A stretch of 64,000 bases of DNA, from assembly GCA_020086605.1 (NCBI GenBank), contig JACBWW010000007.1:20157752-20221751 (forward strand). The letters are read 5' to 3'. Source of the stretch: Lanius collurio. Taxonomy: Eukaryota; Chordata; Aves; Passeriformes; Laniidae. Numbering within the stretch: position 1 is the first letter of the stretch; every line of letters begins with the position of its first letter. Position numbers and translations under genes: made by a program. The notes below the pieces were generated by a model. The model saw only the letters and a program-made list of their open reading frames with translations. It did not search any database and was not told the origin of the DNA. Shown piece by piece: positions 1 through 14,191 of the stretch.

Positions 1-2758
1 ACTGCAAGGAGAGTACAAACATGCAGCCTCCAGAGCCAAAGAAGCTAGGGCTTCCCAGCAGGAGCCCTGCCTGTGCAGTGAACAGGACTGCAGCTCTGCA
101 AAGCTGCTTGAGGTGAGACACGTCTGTTCTCACTCCACAGCCCACTTGGGAGAAGGGGATTTTTCTGACTGATCCAGGCTGAAAGAACAAGACTATTCCT
201 AGGGAGAAACACTCTAAAAAATCTTAAATATTTTTTCTTTCTAAGGAGACTGCTTTCTCATCTGAGTGAAGATCGATGCAAGGCAAATGAAATCTCTCCA
301 ATGAAGTCCTTTCAGCCTCATTCCTTTTTTAATTAATTTTGGCTGTGTGACAACTTCCCTTTCCTGTCCCATTGCTCTTTCAGATCTCACCTCTCTCCCC
401 CACAAGCTGTGAGAGCTCTGCTTTCACTCTCTGGCTGTCACTTAACTTCTCAGTGCAAACCCCAGACCACAGGCTCTACCCCACAAGCTCTTTTTCCTTT
501 CTTCCTCTTGGACTGTGCTTGCAGACTCTCATCTTACCAAAACACAATGGAAAAAGACCTCTCCTTATTTTGGCTCCTGTGTTTATGCTGCTGTTACAGA
601 AAGTCTGTGGAGAGGCAGAAAAGAAGTGTGGGTGGGTGCTTGGATTTGCACGTTGCACACCAGGATGCTTTCACACCTCCACCACACTCACAGAGATAAA
701 AGTATCGAAGAATTTTAAGCACTTATTGTACTAATTTAAGGACTAATTTGACTCCAGAAGGTCATTTACAGTGACTGTGCTGGAGAACCACCTGGAAGGT
801 ACTAAGCCTCGACTCAGGCTTGAAACAGGCAACTCAGGGTGCCAGCCTCCCTTCAGTAGGGTCTGACAACAATCGAAACTCCAGTGTGCTGCAGGCCTTC
901 AGAGTTTATCCCACTGTTTGGATGGGTCTACAGGATACTATGGAAAGATCATATTAAAAAAAAAGTCTGCAGAAGCTCTTTACTGGATCATGGCACACTT
1001 GCTGTCCGGGAAGATGACATATTTCCAGTCTCTTGAATCACATGTTTTTAAAGACCCAAGATGGGACCTGGATCTGAAAATATTTTGGTGTATTAGTAAA
1101 AGTTTTTCTAGTCTGTGAAATCATGTGCTGAAGCATTCTTATAAATCAAATAACTTTAATCTCTTTGTCCTTAAATAATCTCCCAGCTACTTCTCTGTGA
1201 CACTATTTAAAGCAAAAAAATAGAAATTTTGATCCAACTTTGTTTTTTGTTCATTTTTCCTTCACATTCTCTGTTGCTATCCCATGTACCATGCATTTTT
1301 CCCCCAAAATGCCTGACTTATACATTCAAGTTAATAATCACTGTTGCATTCAGTTTAAACAAACATTATGATGTTAACCCACTATGACTGGCTTAAGGGA
1401 GACAGACTCACACACATAGGAAGAAACTTATGTTCTTTAAGTGTTTGGAAACTCCTAAACTATTACAGGAGAAATAATCTTTTCAATCTCATGACCATGT
1501 TCAAGTATTAGCCAAATTTATAGGTGCCATTCATGTGATGACAAAACTATTTTTCAGTGAGTAAAGACAAACTTAAAAGATAGTAGTGCATAGGAACATC
1601 ACAGACTTCTTAAATCACAGCAGAGCTACTAATATGATCTTGACCTACCTGAATAGGGAATCTTTAATGGTTCCTCAGTTAAATACAGTTTTCATCTGGA
1701 TAAACCTGCAAGTGCCACTAAGAGTTAGAACTTCTTGGAAAACACTAGGAAAGAAAAAGGACAAAAAATAAGGAAAAAGAAAAGAAAACCCCCAAAGAAA
1801 AACAAGATTACCCTCGTTTTATAAAACAGTCCCATCAGATGCCTCTGAGTTAAATGAACTATGTTTTGTATTACCACACTCACTGATCCAGTGATGTTGC
1901 ATTTGCAGACCTAAATATAATAAAATACATATTTAAATTCTGTGAAGTTTTTCAGACTCACAAGAACACAATAAAAAAGTCTTGGGATTGAAGTCTCAAA
2001 ACTCCTGAGACTCCCCATACTCCAAGTCCACATTTAATGTTTTAAGTGTGTGATGCCCCAAGCGAGCAGACACAGCCCCGCCAGAGATCTGTGGAATCTC
2101 CTTTTGTCTAAGGACATTTTGAAGCTCCTCTGCCATTTCTTTAAATTCCTGGGGCAGAGTTTCCATCTCCTGATCCAGTTATATCCCTCCTTTTCAAATA
2201 AGGACCACTGGGAGTAATCAGAGTACTTGGTGTTATCTTGGTGTCCCCCCTTATCTTGCTGTGATTTTACTACTATGTATTACACTACTAATTGTGATCA
2301 GCAGCATCAGAGAGCAATGTATAATGTATTAAACCCATTGTAGGCTGGAAGTGGAATTGCTTCTGTAGCCAGTAGTACAAAACCACTGGAATGTTTTTAA
2401 TAATGATGTTTATTAGTCTCATTTTTAAAGGAAAAAAAATTTACACACTGGAATATAAATTCATGCTTTTTTGCTTGTTAGAAGAGGACATTCTTTGATC
2501 CTTGACTAGAGGAGTTCATGGGGGAGCAAAGCCAAATTAACTAAAGAAGAGCCCAAATTCTCATCATTTCAAACAGGAAATGAGAGAGGAAGAGTGTTTT
2601 GTTTTCCTGCGCATCCTCTAAGATCAATTCTTTTAATTCCAAATTTGGAACTGCTTGGAACTAAGCCTGGTTGAAACAATTAAATGATTTACTATTGTTT
2701 AAAAATAAATATGACTCTGGAGTATACTTTAAAAGTACTTCTGTGGTTATTTTATTCC

Positions 2759-2778
2759 TTTTTTTTTTTTTTTTTTTT
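2759..2778. repeat. Poly(T) run, 20 bases
   Basis: An uninterrupted homopolymer with no recognisable retrotransposon body on either side. It is prone to length error. Confidence 0.9.
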
Positions 2779-4379
2779 ATTTAGAGGGAGAACAATCCTT
2801 TCTCTATACTTCTGTCACCACAAGGACAAAGAACAATTCAGGCTCTGTTAATTAACATTTGAAAAATGTTTCTTGACTTTGAAATGATTTGTTAAATTAC
2901 TATATGGTAACTCAAAAGAAGGGGATTAAAAAAATATATGGTGTTATGTATGTACAAAAACTGATGCTTAAGTAAATGAGGAATGTATCACAAGACAGGC
3001 ATGACTTGGAAACGGCATCAGCTTCCCTCTGTTTTCAGTTATACATATTCCAGGCCAATTCCCATGGCACAGTTTTCAGTGGAGGAGAAAAGAAGATGTA
3101 CCCTGTGCATTAGCAAAAGCCAGAATATTAAAGGGAATTCTTTTGTTGACATGAGGCCCCCTGCATGAGCAATATGGTAGTTATACACTTGGGGTGTTTG
3201 AATAAAACCACGTGGGAACAGGCAAGTGTGTGTCTTTAGACCTATGGCACAACTCTGTCACCCAGCCCCAGAAGCAGACATGAGGCTGCTCCAGCCCTGA
3301 ATGCCTTCCCTGACACAGGTAACATCTCTTCCAAGAGGTCTTGCTGTGCTCTGTTCCCATCTGCCTGTGATAAATGTTGGCTGGCAAGTCAAACTGGATC
3401 ATGCTTGGGCTTGTGGTTCCTGCATGGCCTTTTTTGTGGAGATGTATTCTCTTCCCACACTGCATCTGGCCATGTAGGATCAGCACTTATTAATCAGACA
3501 GACTATGTCTGGTGGAAATGCAAGCCAAATGTCACAAGATGTGACCATTTGTCTGTTTGTCACATCACTATAGAAAGAACTGGCAGCAGGTTAGTCTCTT
3601 GCAAAACTTCTCTATCTGATGCAGGTGTGTTTTGTGCAGACACTTTTTGGATTCAGTGCACATCCAGCAACTTGTGAGCACACCAATTTTTGTCCCTCAG
3701 TTTGCAAAGAACTGAGTCCTGTATTAACTTCCATCTGCCTCTGCAATCCACAGAAAGGCCACACTAACCTTCAGACTTGAGAAAATCAAGGTTCAATGGC
3801 ATGGCCATTTACAACACCTCTGAGGTAAAAAGGCTTACTGAATATGGGAAACCGTGGTTCTACACATGGAAGTCACTGACATAAAATTTTTTACCATGAA
3901 CTTGTTGAATAACAAAGTCAGTTTCTTCCAAATGAAAATTCAAAGCTGTCTATAGATAGCAAATCCAGCACCACCTTTATTCAGGACTTGCTTGCCATGA
4001 GCAACCAGTGTGCAGCAGGTGACACCAACAATGGTCCTTTTCACAACTTCAGACCTCTATTAAGCCCAGAGAGGTTAAACAGTCCTTCTGTAGCATTTGA
4101 GAAGACAAGGAACTGAAAAAAATTCATACCTTGCAATTTCAACTCCACTGAAGTTCAAGTTTTGAGAACAATGGATTATATTTCTAATAAATAATACCTT
4201 GTTAGTGTCTGTTTAGAAAACTTTAAAATGGATAAAAGATTAATCTAAAAATAAATGCTTTATTTTTCAGTGACATACAAAAAAAAGAAAAAAAGCAGTT
4301 ATATTTTATTTTCTCAGCTTTTGAGGACAATTCTAAGAAAGTCACTTCAGATGAATACAAAACACTGTTCTGTTGTTTT

Positions 4380-4468
4380 GGCTCTAGATGGCTCTGCCTG
4401 AGCAGGGGCATTGGGCCAGCTGACCTCCGGAGATCCTTTCCAACCTCAACCATCCTGTGTTTCTGTGA
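4380..4468 (+). mobile_element. CR1 LINE 3'-end fragment
   Basis: This matches the avian CR1 3' end: a gagcagggg...ttggg segment, a ctgacctccgg-agatcctttccaacctc box, then a degenerate catcctgtgtttctgtga tail in place of the terminal ATTCTATGAT-type repeats. It is heavily 5'-truncated (about 90 bases), as is typical of CR1. A minus-strand ORF of 142 codons that runs across it is spurious. Confidence 0.8.
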
Positions 4469-7400
4469 GATGGTCAAGTAAAAGTCAAAACTTTTCCTAA
4501 GTATTTCCTTCCCCCGCTTCAAATTAATCTGCCCATTTGATCCTTGAAGTCCTGAGCTCCTCTGGTGTAACATAAGGCACAATGCATGAGATTCTGAAAG
4601 AAAACTTTCAAACCCAAGGATAAAACACTTCCTCTCCCATTCCCGAGACATTGCTGTTCTATAGTTTCAAGTACTCTCTCCACGCCTAGAAACTGCATCT
4701 GCCTTAAATCAACTGCTTCATGGGTGGTGGAGTTTTTTTAGTTGGTTTTGGTTTTATTCTTACAGAAGAGGATACAGTATCAAAGGAAATAAGCACTGAA
4801 GATTTTTATTTCACATAGTCCTTTTTCCAATTTGAAAAAAATTAACCCTCAAGCAAAGAAAGGCACCTTGCCTGAATGTGCTATGGTGATACAGGCAATA
4901 AATGCAATGTAGATACATTTTTTCCCCCTTCTTGCCATAGGTAAACATTTGTTCTGCAGTGTTACATTTCTATTAGAGCATTTTGTAGAAAGTAAGGTTT
5001 TCACATTACCCAGAGACCGTCTTTTCCCAGCTACTTACACACACCCCTACTAAATTTCCACTATTCAAAACATGCAAACTGAGATAAATTGGATAACCGG
5101 AATTATTGACATTAATAGGAGAAATTTTATTTGATCCTTAAGCTTAAGATCTTTAAGGTCTTGTTTGAAAGAATTTTAATCACGTTACTGGAAATCTTTT
5201 TAAATAGTCAACCATGATAGGATGTGTTCTCTCTCTTTTGTCTCTCATTCATTGTCTTTCATGTGACTCATGATAATGCATTGATTCAATCTGTAATGTA
5301 TTGCTGCGATTGCTTGTAACACCTTGAGAAAGAACAGGATCAGGGATTTTTTCAATAAACAGCAGTGAACTCCACTGAATGTCACTGTTGGGGCAACAGG
5401 GAAACAAGCCTGAACATGAAGAAAGCACTTCTAAAACATTATAGGCAAATACAGCTATGGATGCCTTTAAAGGGAACTAGCTGAAAAAAGTAAATGCAAG
5501 AACTTTATTGGCAATATATGGAACAATGCTGTAACTCAAAGCTGGGTCTCAAGGTGGCTTGTGTTTTAGCGTCCAGCACATCATACGCTGTATGGCCCTA
5601 TGCAGAGAAACAAAAAACCAATAAAAACCAACAAAACCCTCATACTTTTGGATAACATATGTTCTAAAACTCATTGACTGTTTTCATACTTTTCTTGCAG
5701 CTTTTCTTCTTTTAGTTGCTTGAAGTTATGCCAATCTCAGATCAACTAAAGAGATTTAGAGAGAGACAAAACGTATGGAATGAATTATTTCAAGTAGCAT
5801 GACATCTCTACTCCATGTACAGAATACATTAGAAGCCTAAAGACATTACAAGGTAAATGACTTCCCATCTGCATTTTTTATTGTATTAATTGCTATTCTT
5901 TTTGACAGTTTGAAAAAATAAAAGAATCCAACAGAAAGACCACAACAAATTAAGTTTCAGTACTGTTCATTACTTTGGCACTGGCATGATAAAGTCAATT
6001 TAATTTTAATTTTTAATTGCAGTGACAAAAATAATCACTGTTTGATCACTGAATCTTATTTTATACTTGGAAATATAAAAAAAATCAGCAGCAAATCTTG
6101 TCTGTCACCACAAGCCCAATGGAAGTTTGTTTCCTAGACTGGTAAGTTATCTTAATGAAGGCTATTTCACTCCATGAATCCCACCCTTTGGTAAACATGA
6201 CCCACAAAAAGATTTTTACTTTGCAGCAAACTCAGAAGCTGAGAACTGTCTTACATTGGCAACTTCCATGTGTCACATAAATAGAACAAAATTGGTAAAA
6301 AGCCCCATCTTTTAAAGCTGCAAACCCTCCTTTGCTTAAGAAATGTGACATCACATGTCAAACTTCAAATCATTTAATATGTCAGGGAGACACTGGACAA
6401 AAAAAAAAAAAAAGATAGGGTTAATACTATTAGCTCAGTTGCTCCTTTTCCATTGAGGTGAACCTTGCTCTTGGGGGTAATGAGTGAGATTTTATATTTC
6501 TATCAAAGACTTACACTTCAAAGTGATACAAAAGACATTTAGAGTGACACCAACCAACAGTCTGTTCTCAGGAGGTGACTCATGAATGCACCCCAGTAAC
6601 ACCTGATACAGAGCAGAGAACAAGCTGCAAGGCACCACCACAACCTAGGCTGCAGTTTTGAGAAATGCCTTGTACATATCCTAGCTCCACTCTTGGATAT
6701 TGGCTACTGCCATAGCTACACTTCTACTACTTCATAATTACTGACATGTGGTTGGAGGAGTGGAATTGAAGAAAACTTCTGCTTTTTATTCCTTATTCAA
6801 CAGCTCCCAGTGTTAATCCTCAGCTGAATAATTGACATCAACTCACCTTCACGATACTTGTTTATTCAGACAATATTACTTTATTTCCAACCTTAAAATA
6901 TTTTGCACCCAAAGCTTTGATATGGTTAAATATCTTATTCTTAAAACTGAATACATAGATTTTTCTTATTTGGTTGCCAGTGTGTTAATTAAAATTTTAA
7001 ACAAATTAACATAATAATTTCAAATCTGCCATATTTTGTATATAAATAATCACCAGTCACATAGAAAAAAAAATTAAAAATTACTGGCAGAATCTAGTCT
7101 CTGACATAGACTTCAGATGTTTTCAAAATCTAAAAATTCATTATCTCAAAACCAAGGGTCAGCAAGAAAACCTGACTCAAGGGTAATGGTCATTCATAGA
7201 CTGCCTAGAAAATCTATTTAAAAATAATTATCTTTATAATTTTTACTATTATTATAAATCTTCCTTTCCTCAGTAGCCAGATGGTGATATTCAAGAATGG
7301 GCTCAGTCCCTAACAACACTTAAGTGATCTACCACCACACTTTCCTTTTGGCATCACCAAGATTTTGCTGGGGATTATGTGAGTCACAGGAGCTTTATGT

Positions 7401-8660
7401 AAATATTTGAGAATAGGTTCAAAATGCAGTGATAGATTTTTTTTTTTTTATATTTTACAGCACATTGCAATAGTCTCGCTCCCTGGTGGCAAGCACCTGC
7501 AGAGAACAGAAAGTCTTTAGCCACAATCAGCTGTTGAAAACTCCTTTTCAGATAAACTAAGTGGAAGTAGTGCTTTTGATCCAAACTTCAGGTCCCAGCA
7601 GGGAAGCATTTCTGACAGATCAGCTGGGTCAGCAGGCTCACTTACAGCTGCTACATGGATGATGGCAGAGTGGCAGGAGGAACAAGTGTCACAGCACAGG
7701 ACTGCAGTGCTGCTTTAAGTCACAGGCCAGTAAGAAAAATAAATCTAAAAAACCTAAATCTGAATAGATTCAAAGCAGGAATTTACTAATATGAAGAGAC
7801 TGCTGTTCCTGGATAATGCATTTACATAAGATTCCTGGGTTTTTTTGCATATCAACTCACAGCTCAGCTTTATAAACACGAAAAAATATATTTTACCTAC
7901 TTCTGTTTATTTCCCTGTGCTTACTTTTTGCAAAACCTGCTAGTAGAATGGGTAAAAGCCTGACCAAAAACTAAGAACAGAAAGTTAAGCCACCTAGTTA
8001 ACATGCATCAAAGGAAACTGCTTATCAGTACAAATGGAAGACATGCCAACTGTGAATATTTTATTTACTATATTAATACAACCTAGCAGCATTGCTTCAC
8101 TTAAATGGTGCTTCACAAGCACTTTGATTAGAAGAGGGTCCTAAATTCAATTACAATGCCTTTTTAACTGAGAAAATAGAAGCAGGCCTAAGAAGCTACT
8201 AGATATTATACACACAATTTGAATCACTCTCTGTTTTTGGCATTTGTTCACCAAACTTCAGAAGCACAAAACAGCATAGAATCTTTTACTTTTGTATTCC
8301 AAATCAAAAACTGAGCTCTCTAATGCTTACCTTCTGAAGACTTGCCGCTGTAAAGCTCAAGAGGTTTTCTACATCTCAGTTTTAATATTTGCTAAGTTGC
8401 TCAGTTACACTCCCACAAACCTGCTCAAAGAAGAGACTTGGTCCTTCAAGGTTAAGTTCAGGCTCTGCAGGCTCAAGCAAGCTGCTGTCTTCATGTGGAT
8501 TGCAACAGTATTGGCACTGAAAGCACAACCACCTCCTCTACACAGCTTGCACTTGGGCAGAAAATTAAAAGCATGCTGATTGTAAAGCATTGTCCTTCTC
8601 CAACTGAAGGATTTTACTCTCAAGGACTCTCTAAACTAGAATGATTATTGACTGAAGTTG

Positions 8661-8694
8661 AAATAAACTGACTCCTAAAATAAACTGACTCCTA
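8661..8694. repeat. Perfect 2 x 17 bp tandem duplication
   Basis: The unit aaataaactgactccta is present twice head to tail, followed by a partial third start (aaat). Confidence 0.95.
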
Positions 8695-10841
8695 AAATGA
8701 CGTTTGTATATACAATATTGAGAAAAACAGGAATTTTAGCTTAAAAGCCAGCATAAACTTAAACAGGCATCATTTTTTCTACAACATTTAGTGACAGAAT
8801 AAGTGCATTTGCAAGTATGTACGGGTCAGGCATATCCAGTTACTTCTTGGATTACAGACCAATTCAAGCTTGTTTTCCCAAAATACTTTTCTCTCATTCA
8901 TCTTCTTTATTACAATAGTCAAGAATAGAGACAATATGCTGGAGAAATAATTAAAAAAAACAAAACAAAAAACAACTAAAAAAAAGCCCAAGTCTGAAGC
9001 TGATTAGTTGTTTAAGCTGACACAGACGTTTTCAAGGTATTTATCTGTACTCTGATTATGTAAAAACCAGTACAGTAGAGAAAGCACCTGCATGGCAGCT
9101 TAGAGATCTGCATACTATGACAGGCCTGCATGTTTAGTGTTTCAGGTTGCATACCAGTTTTGGAATGTGCCTCAGAGACTTCACTGGCCTGAATTAAAGA
9201 TGCAGTAAGAGGTGCTAAGAATGCCCCAGCAAATCATTGGCATTGAAGCCTACCTTAAATCAAAGTTGGTATAATAAACCCACTGATTGCTGCACTTTTC
9301 ACAGAATAATTGTTTGAATTGTGATTGCACAAAACTAGAGAAGTGTTTGGACACATAAAAATTCATACAATTCAGCTTGCTAAAATTTTATAGTATTTCT
9401 GGTTTCAAGGATAAATACAGAGCTTGACATACATTCATAATGTGGTGATTTTTTGAAGGTAGATGAAAAGGGGGCATGGAAGACAGAACAGAGAGACTTC
9501 TACTGGGAACAGCAGGAGAGCCTTTTACTTTCCCTGTGAAAAGCTGTCTGAATTCTGAAGCTGAGATTGAAGCAGCTAGCAGGAGTCTGCACAAGGAGTA
9601 GCTCGATTTGTGAATTATATAAGAATTCACAAAGTACTGGGCAGGATCCAGATGTTACAGTGCCAGCTGCTTTCTACCATTCCTTATAGTATCATATCTT
9701 CACTGGTTAACAGTGGGTCACAGAACACAGAACAACAGCTCTTGTCAAATGCTGTTTTGAGACTGTTTTGCCCTAAAAAGGCCGAATGAAGCATGAAGTG
9801 AGAGATCTGGGAGTAGTGAGTGCAGTCCAACAAAACCTACTTACCCTGAACAAGTGAAATAACATATTTTAAATGGTCTCTATAGGATAAGATAGTGAGT
9901 TACATGAGCATTCAAAAACGATATAGCACTCAGAACAAATGAACAAAAACTCTACCCCATGGCTGGGGTATAAACAAGATGCCAAACAAAATTCTTTACT
10001 GTTACCATTCAAAAACTTCCTGTATTTTAATTGAGCAGTTCTTTTGATACATGTCAAAGACATGTCTAAAAGCTTACCAGGACTCATTGCAGTGTTCCTT
10101 CACTTTCCATTAGCAGTCTCTTGTAGCATACAACATAGTGGTTTCACAACAGAAAAACATCAATGCACAGAATTTAAAATGAAGCCAGGCAGGAAAAGAA
10201 TAAATGTTCTGTCTTAAAAACATGAACCCTTAACTAGTCCAAACTTTATCCAGTAGGATCTATGACTATGCAATTATATCTGCCAGATAACCATATCTAG
10301 CAGGTAAGAAATAAAATATATTTGACTCAAGAAAAGGAATTTAACACAAACAGCTACACAATTTTTTTTAAAAAATGGGACTTTCCAAGTTCTTGATGGA
10401 AGATGAAATAAAGGGTAACTTAGGCATGCTTGACAGTGTAAGAATATTTTTCATGACATTGTAAGACTACTTTTTGATGCTTAAAGAAACGGACTGAAAT
10501 GAGCGTTCCGGACAGTTTTCAGGCCATTAAGTTGTGAAAAAGCCAAAGCAATTAGGGTCATATAATCGAAGTTTAACGAGAAGGGCGAGTCAACACTTCA
10601 TTACTGGTGCACTACCTGAAATGGTTTTGAAAATGTACTTTTTGGTGCTCCTTCCACACCATCTGAGATCTGTTCCAACACCTGTGTTTTGTTCTGAAAA
10701 GATTTAACACATGAAAAGAAGGAGCACTTGTTTTTCTAGTCCTCTCGTCTTCCCTTCACCATTTTCTTGGTTGAAGAATGCAAATCTCCTCCCAATATAA
10801 ATGGAAGCAAACTAGGTTTAAACATTTGAAAAGATATAAAG

Positions 10842-10847
10842 GTTTAT
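10842..10847 (-). promoter_or_regulatory. Candidate distal PRKX poly(A) signal (AATAAA)
   Basis: The + strand reads TTTATT, giving AATAAA on the mRNA strand, with cleavage expected about 10-30 bases further down, near 10815-10830. The downstream region contains TGTTT and TTTGCTTCC but is not strongly GT-rich. It was chosen because it is the last canonical signal before the sequence loses its 3'UTR-like character; an end elsewhere is possible. Confidence 0.4.
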
Positions 10848-10910
10848 TAAATGAATCCAGATTTGACAGGTATACATTAAATTAAACAGCAATAAAGTTT
10901 TACTAGGGTT

Positions 10911-10918
10911 TATGTACA
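10911..10918 (-). promoter_or_regulatory. Pumilio-response-type element near 3' end
   Basis: The minus strand reads TGTACATA, about 65 bases before the candidate poly(A) signal. It would be present only in the longest 3'UTR form. Confidence 0.35.
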
Positions 10919-12093
10919 GATCACAGTGATTTTCATTGTGCAATGAGGGCTGACTTTGTAACTTTGAACAGTACTTACACGTGAGCTACAACAAGCAACC
11001 AGCCAACACACAACATTAGCCCAAGTTAACCTCGCAAATTGAGCAGTCCAAACTGATTATGCAGCACACAAATGCCTGCTATCGCTACCACTACTTACTA
11101 CACAACAGAGTATTTATAAAGCAGTCAAGGTTTGCCATAGAAAAGTGCAAAACATGGCAAGTCTGTACACAGTACAGTACAAAAAGGAATCATGCTACAG
11201 TCATTGAAAGCCGAAAAATAATTCTATAGCATAGGAAGCACTGCATCACAACTCTTCTGAATGGCAAGCAGATGGGCTGAGGAACAGCCATATCTTCATT
11301 GCTTTCAAAACTGTAAAATCCCTGTTCATCCATTTAAACATAGTTTAGTACCTATATTTGATCCATAACAATGACTTTCTACAGTGGAAGATCACATTAG
11401 TTAAAGCTCAGTAGCACACATATTCATTGATCAAGCTAATTTACATGAAAATCTACACCATGTTCTTCATTGAAATCATGAAGCATTTATATCATTTGGT
11501 TACAAGGCAATTGAGTTTACAATTCATGTTTATCACTTCAAACCTCAGATTGGGCAATTAAAAATATAGATATATATAAAACTCAAAAATAAAGGTTGTT
11601 TTTTTAATGTTTAACATTCTTGTTCACTGATGTAGAATACCAAAGGCCTATGGGCTCTCTTGAAAGACAACAGTCCTTATGCAACAGTCTATATGCAAAT
11701 GTACACATTAATAGAAAGAACCAAAATAAAATGAACTTCAGAGAACACCCTACTTGAATAGGAATTAAAAATAATGTTCTAGTCTTCTTAAAAAAAATCC
11801 ATAAATGCAGAGTTCTGAGTGCAGTATTTGCCTGCATGAGCACTCAGACAGAACTACATTAGTGGGCCATGAAGTCCCAGTGAAGACTTAAAATAAAGCA
11901 GACTCACTTGTGCAAATAAATGAAATGGCCAGGTAATAACACCTCATTAATTCCAGGACTGTAGAGAAAATAACTGATCATTTAAAATAATGCTTCAAAA
12001 ATGTTTTGGTTTTATTTTTTAGTTCAGGATTTTAATCTAAAAAAAAAGCCGTTTTGTACTAGAAAGCATGTTGACGAGGTCAGTAGCTAGGTG

Positions 12094-12101
12094 TATGTAC
12101 A
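12094..12101 (-). promoter_or_regulatory. Pumilio-response-type element in 3'UTR
   Basis: The minus strand reads TGTACATA, matching TGTANATA, in the middle of the predicted 3'UTR. Confidence 0.35.
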
Positions 12102-12604
12102 CATGGCTTGGAAACCATGTAAAGTCAATGGATTATCATTATTAACATTGTATGCACTTCCTTAGTCTCTATCATCATAATGAGCGGCAGTGCATCCACT
12201 GCCAGCAATGGATAAGATTCATAAAAAGAAAATCCACGATCTCCTGTTGTTCAAGCATTCAAAACTTCTAACCGCCACTGTGGCAAATTATTCAAATTCA
12301 ACTTCATTTCCTCAGAATCAAAGACTTAAACAAAGAGCAGCTTTGAAATTTGAAGAAAAATCCTATATTTAGCACACTTTCTTGTTGCAGTATGTAAATT
12401 TTTCACTAAGAAACTGATGTTGTAGTACTCAGCGTCCATAAAATACCGTAAGCTTGCACACCAAGAGAACTCCCAAACTGTTTGCTCTCCCTTAGACAAA
12501 GTAGACTGTGTTTTGTGTTTCAGTTTTTCCAGTTGATTTAGAATGACTAATTCCACAGATACAAATATAGGGGGCCAGATTAATTTTAAGAGAATAAGGT
12601 ACTT

Positions 12605-12664
12605 ACACCAGGTTAAAACTGTAATTTCCTATGCACACCAGGTTAAAACTGTAATTTCCTATGC
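12605..12664. repeat. Perfect 2 x 30 bp tandem duplication in the 3'UTR
   Basis: Two identical 30-base units (12605-12634 and 12635-12664), each beginning acaccaggtt and ending cctatgc, stand head to tail. Complete identity suggests a recent event, a length polymorphism, or an assembly artefact. Confidence 0.95.
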
Positions 12665-14183
12665 ATTGTACTGTATTTCATAATACATTCCTCCACAATA
12701 TTTACTGAGTGGCAGCTGAAGCCATCAACTTGCATTGCATTAAGACAGTTTTCTGATATTCAATAATTATCATTTTGAAATATCCTGATTTTGTTATACA
12801 TCGAGCATTTTTGCAAGGAGTTATACAATTTATTTAAGACTTGCTTTATGAAGAAATATTCTAATACTCTAGAAATTAAAGGTTCACAGTAGCACTTCTG
12901 TACTGTTTAAACAAAAAAAATGGAGGTCACTTTTCCACAAGGAGACTCCAATAACAGATCTGCCATAAAATCATAAATATGGTAATTTCAGTAGCAAATC
13001 TTCGACCTACATTTCCTCATGCAATTCAGATGAAAAATGTGGGGAGCAGTTTTTGGGAAAATATGTCTGTATGATCTAATTATACAGTATGATGTAGAGC
13101 CATGAGTCACAGTAGTGGAACTCCAGAGAGCTGATGTGCTCCGAGGAAAAAAAAAACTTGGTAAAAATATGATAACTTCACTAGAAGATATCTAAACTCA
13201 CAACATCCTTAAGAATGTAATTGCTTTTTGTAATTTAAGCACTTCAAAATCAACTCCCTTACATTAACACAAAAATCACAATATGTAGCATGAAAAAAAA
13301 TCCTGAAAAAAGAAATTCTGACTAGTATACAATCTACCTTCATGTTTCTGTGCATTCATACACATAGATACATACATGTGCACATATTGATATTCAGTGC
13401 TACTTAATGAAGCAATATTGCAAATACTTCCAAAACACAGTGTGCTCAAGCTGCTAGAAAGATGCTAGCACAGGATTAAAAAAGAGACTCTGTGCTTCTA
13501 AGGTTTGAACTCTGCACATACAAAATTGCTGGCAGCAGGGACTAGGATATCTTCAAAAAAGGAGGAACAGAAAAATAAGGCTGTCCTATATATTCAGTCT
13601 TCCCTCTGATATTCTGAAGTGCCCAGCATTCAACAACAACTATTTCACTAATGAAAAAGGTCTTTTATGGCTCATGCTTTACATTTGGAGAAGACAACAA
13701 GCTTGAGAGGGAACAACTACTGTAAGAGCCAGTTAAAGCCCTTTTATCATTATGCATTGACTTGCATGTTTACAGAGAGCTTTTATGTGAGGAATCGCAT
13801 TTCAGACACTGTATAATCACTCAAAATTCTGGCTTGCAAAGAGACACAGTTGTAACAGAACTTCATAAATTAGCCATTAAGATGCATCTTAAACAACAAT
13901 AAAACATGCCCTTGTCTTTCTGCTTTCAAGTACTATGGTTGTAAATGTGAGGCATTGGAAATTTTAGGTACAAATCTTCTTTAAAACGTAATTATTTTTA
14001 TTTTTTACAAAGAATTATAAAATGTATATAAGATGATGAAAAACTCATTTATCCTTTTTAAGACTTTTATTCCTAAAGAACTTCTTCAAAAACATTATTT
14101 GAAAAATAAAAATCATAGACTCTGCAAAGTACAAAAATTTACATCTTTGCACAACTCCTGTGCTTTAGTTGTACTGTATTCAT

Positions 14184-14191
14184 TATATACA
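14184..14191 (-). promoter_or_regulatory. Pumilio-response-type element in 3'UTR
   Basis: The minus strand reads TGTATATA, an exact match to the TGTANATA site bound by PUM1/PUM2. It lies about 0.8 kb after the stop codon. Confidence 0.35.

Larger units (their letters stand above)
1..10841. other. Intergenic DNA 3' of PRKX
   Basis: No exon, RNA gene or intact mobile element is supported here. Open frames are short, lack family motifs and overlap repeats. The stretch holds a CR1 3' end (4380-4468), a T20 run (2759-2778), an A15 run (6399-6413), a 2 x 17 bp duplication (8661-8694) and a CpG cluster close to the gene end (about 10487-10586). In human the next gene downstream of PRKX is MXRA5; no part of it was recognised here. 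Confidence 0.6.

Noticed and set aside
372..734. Cys/Leu/Ser-rich 120-codon + strand ORF
   Set aside because: No signal of a real gene: overlapping ORFs on both strands cover the same bases and no family is recognisable.
4223..4651. 142-codon minus-strand ORF
   Set aside because: It runs antisense through a CR1 3' end and has no conserved motif, so the frame is open by chance.
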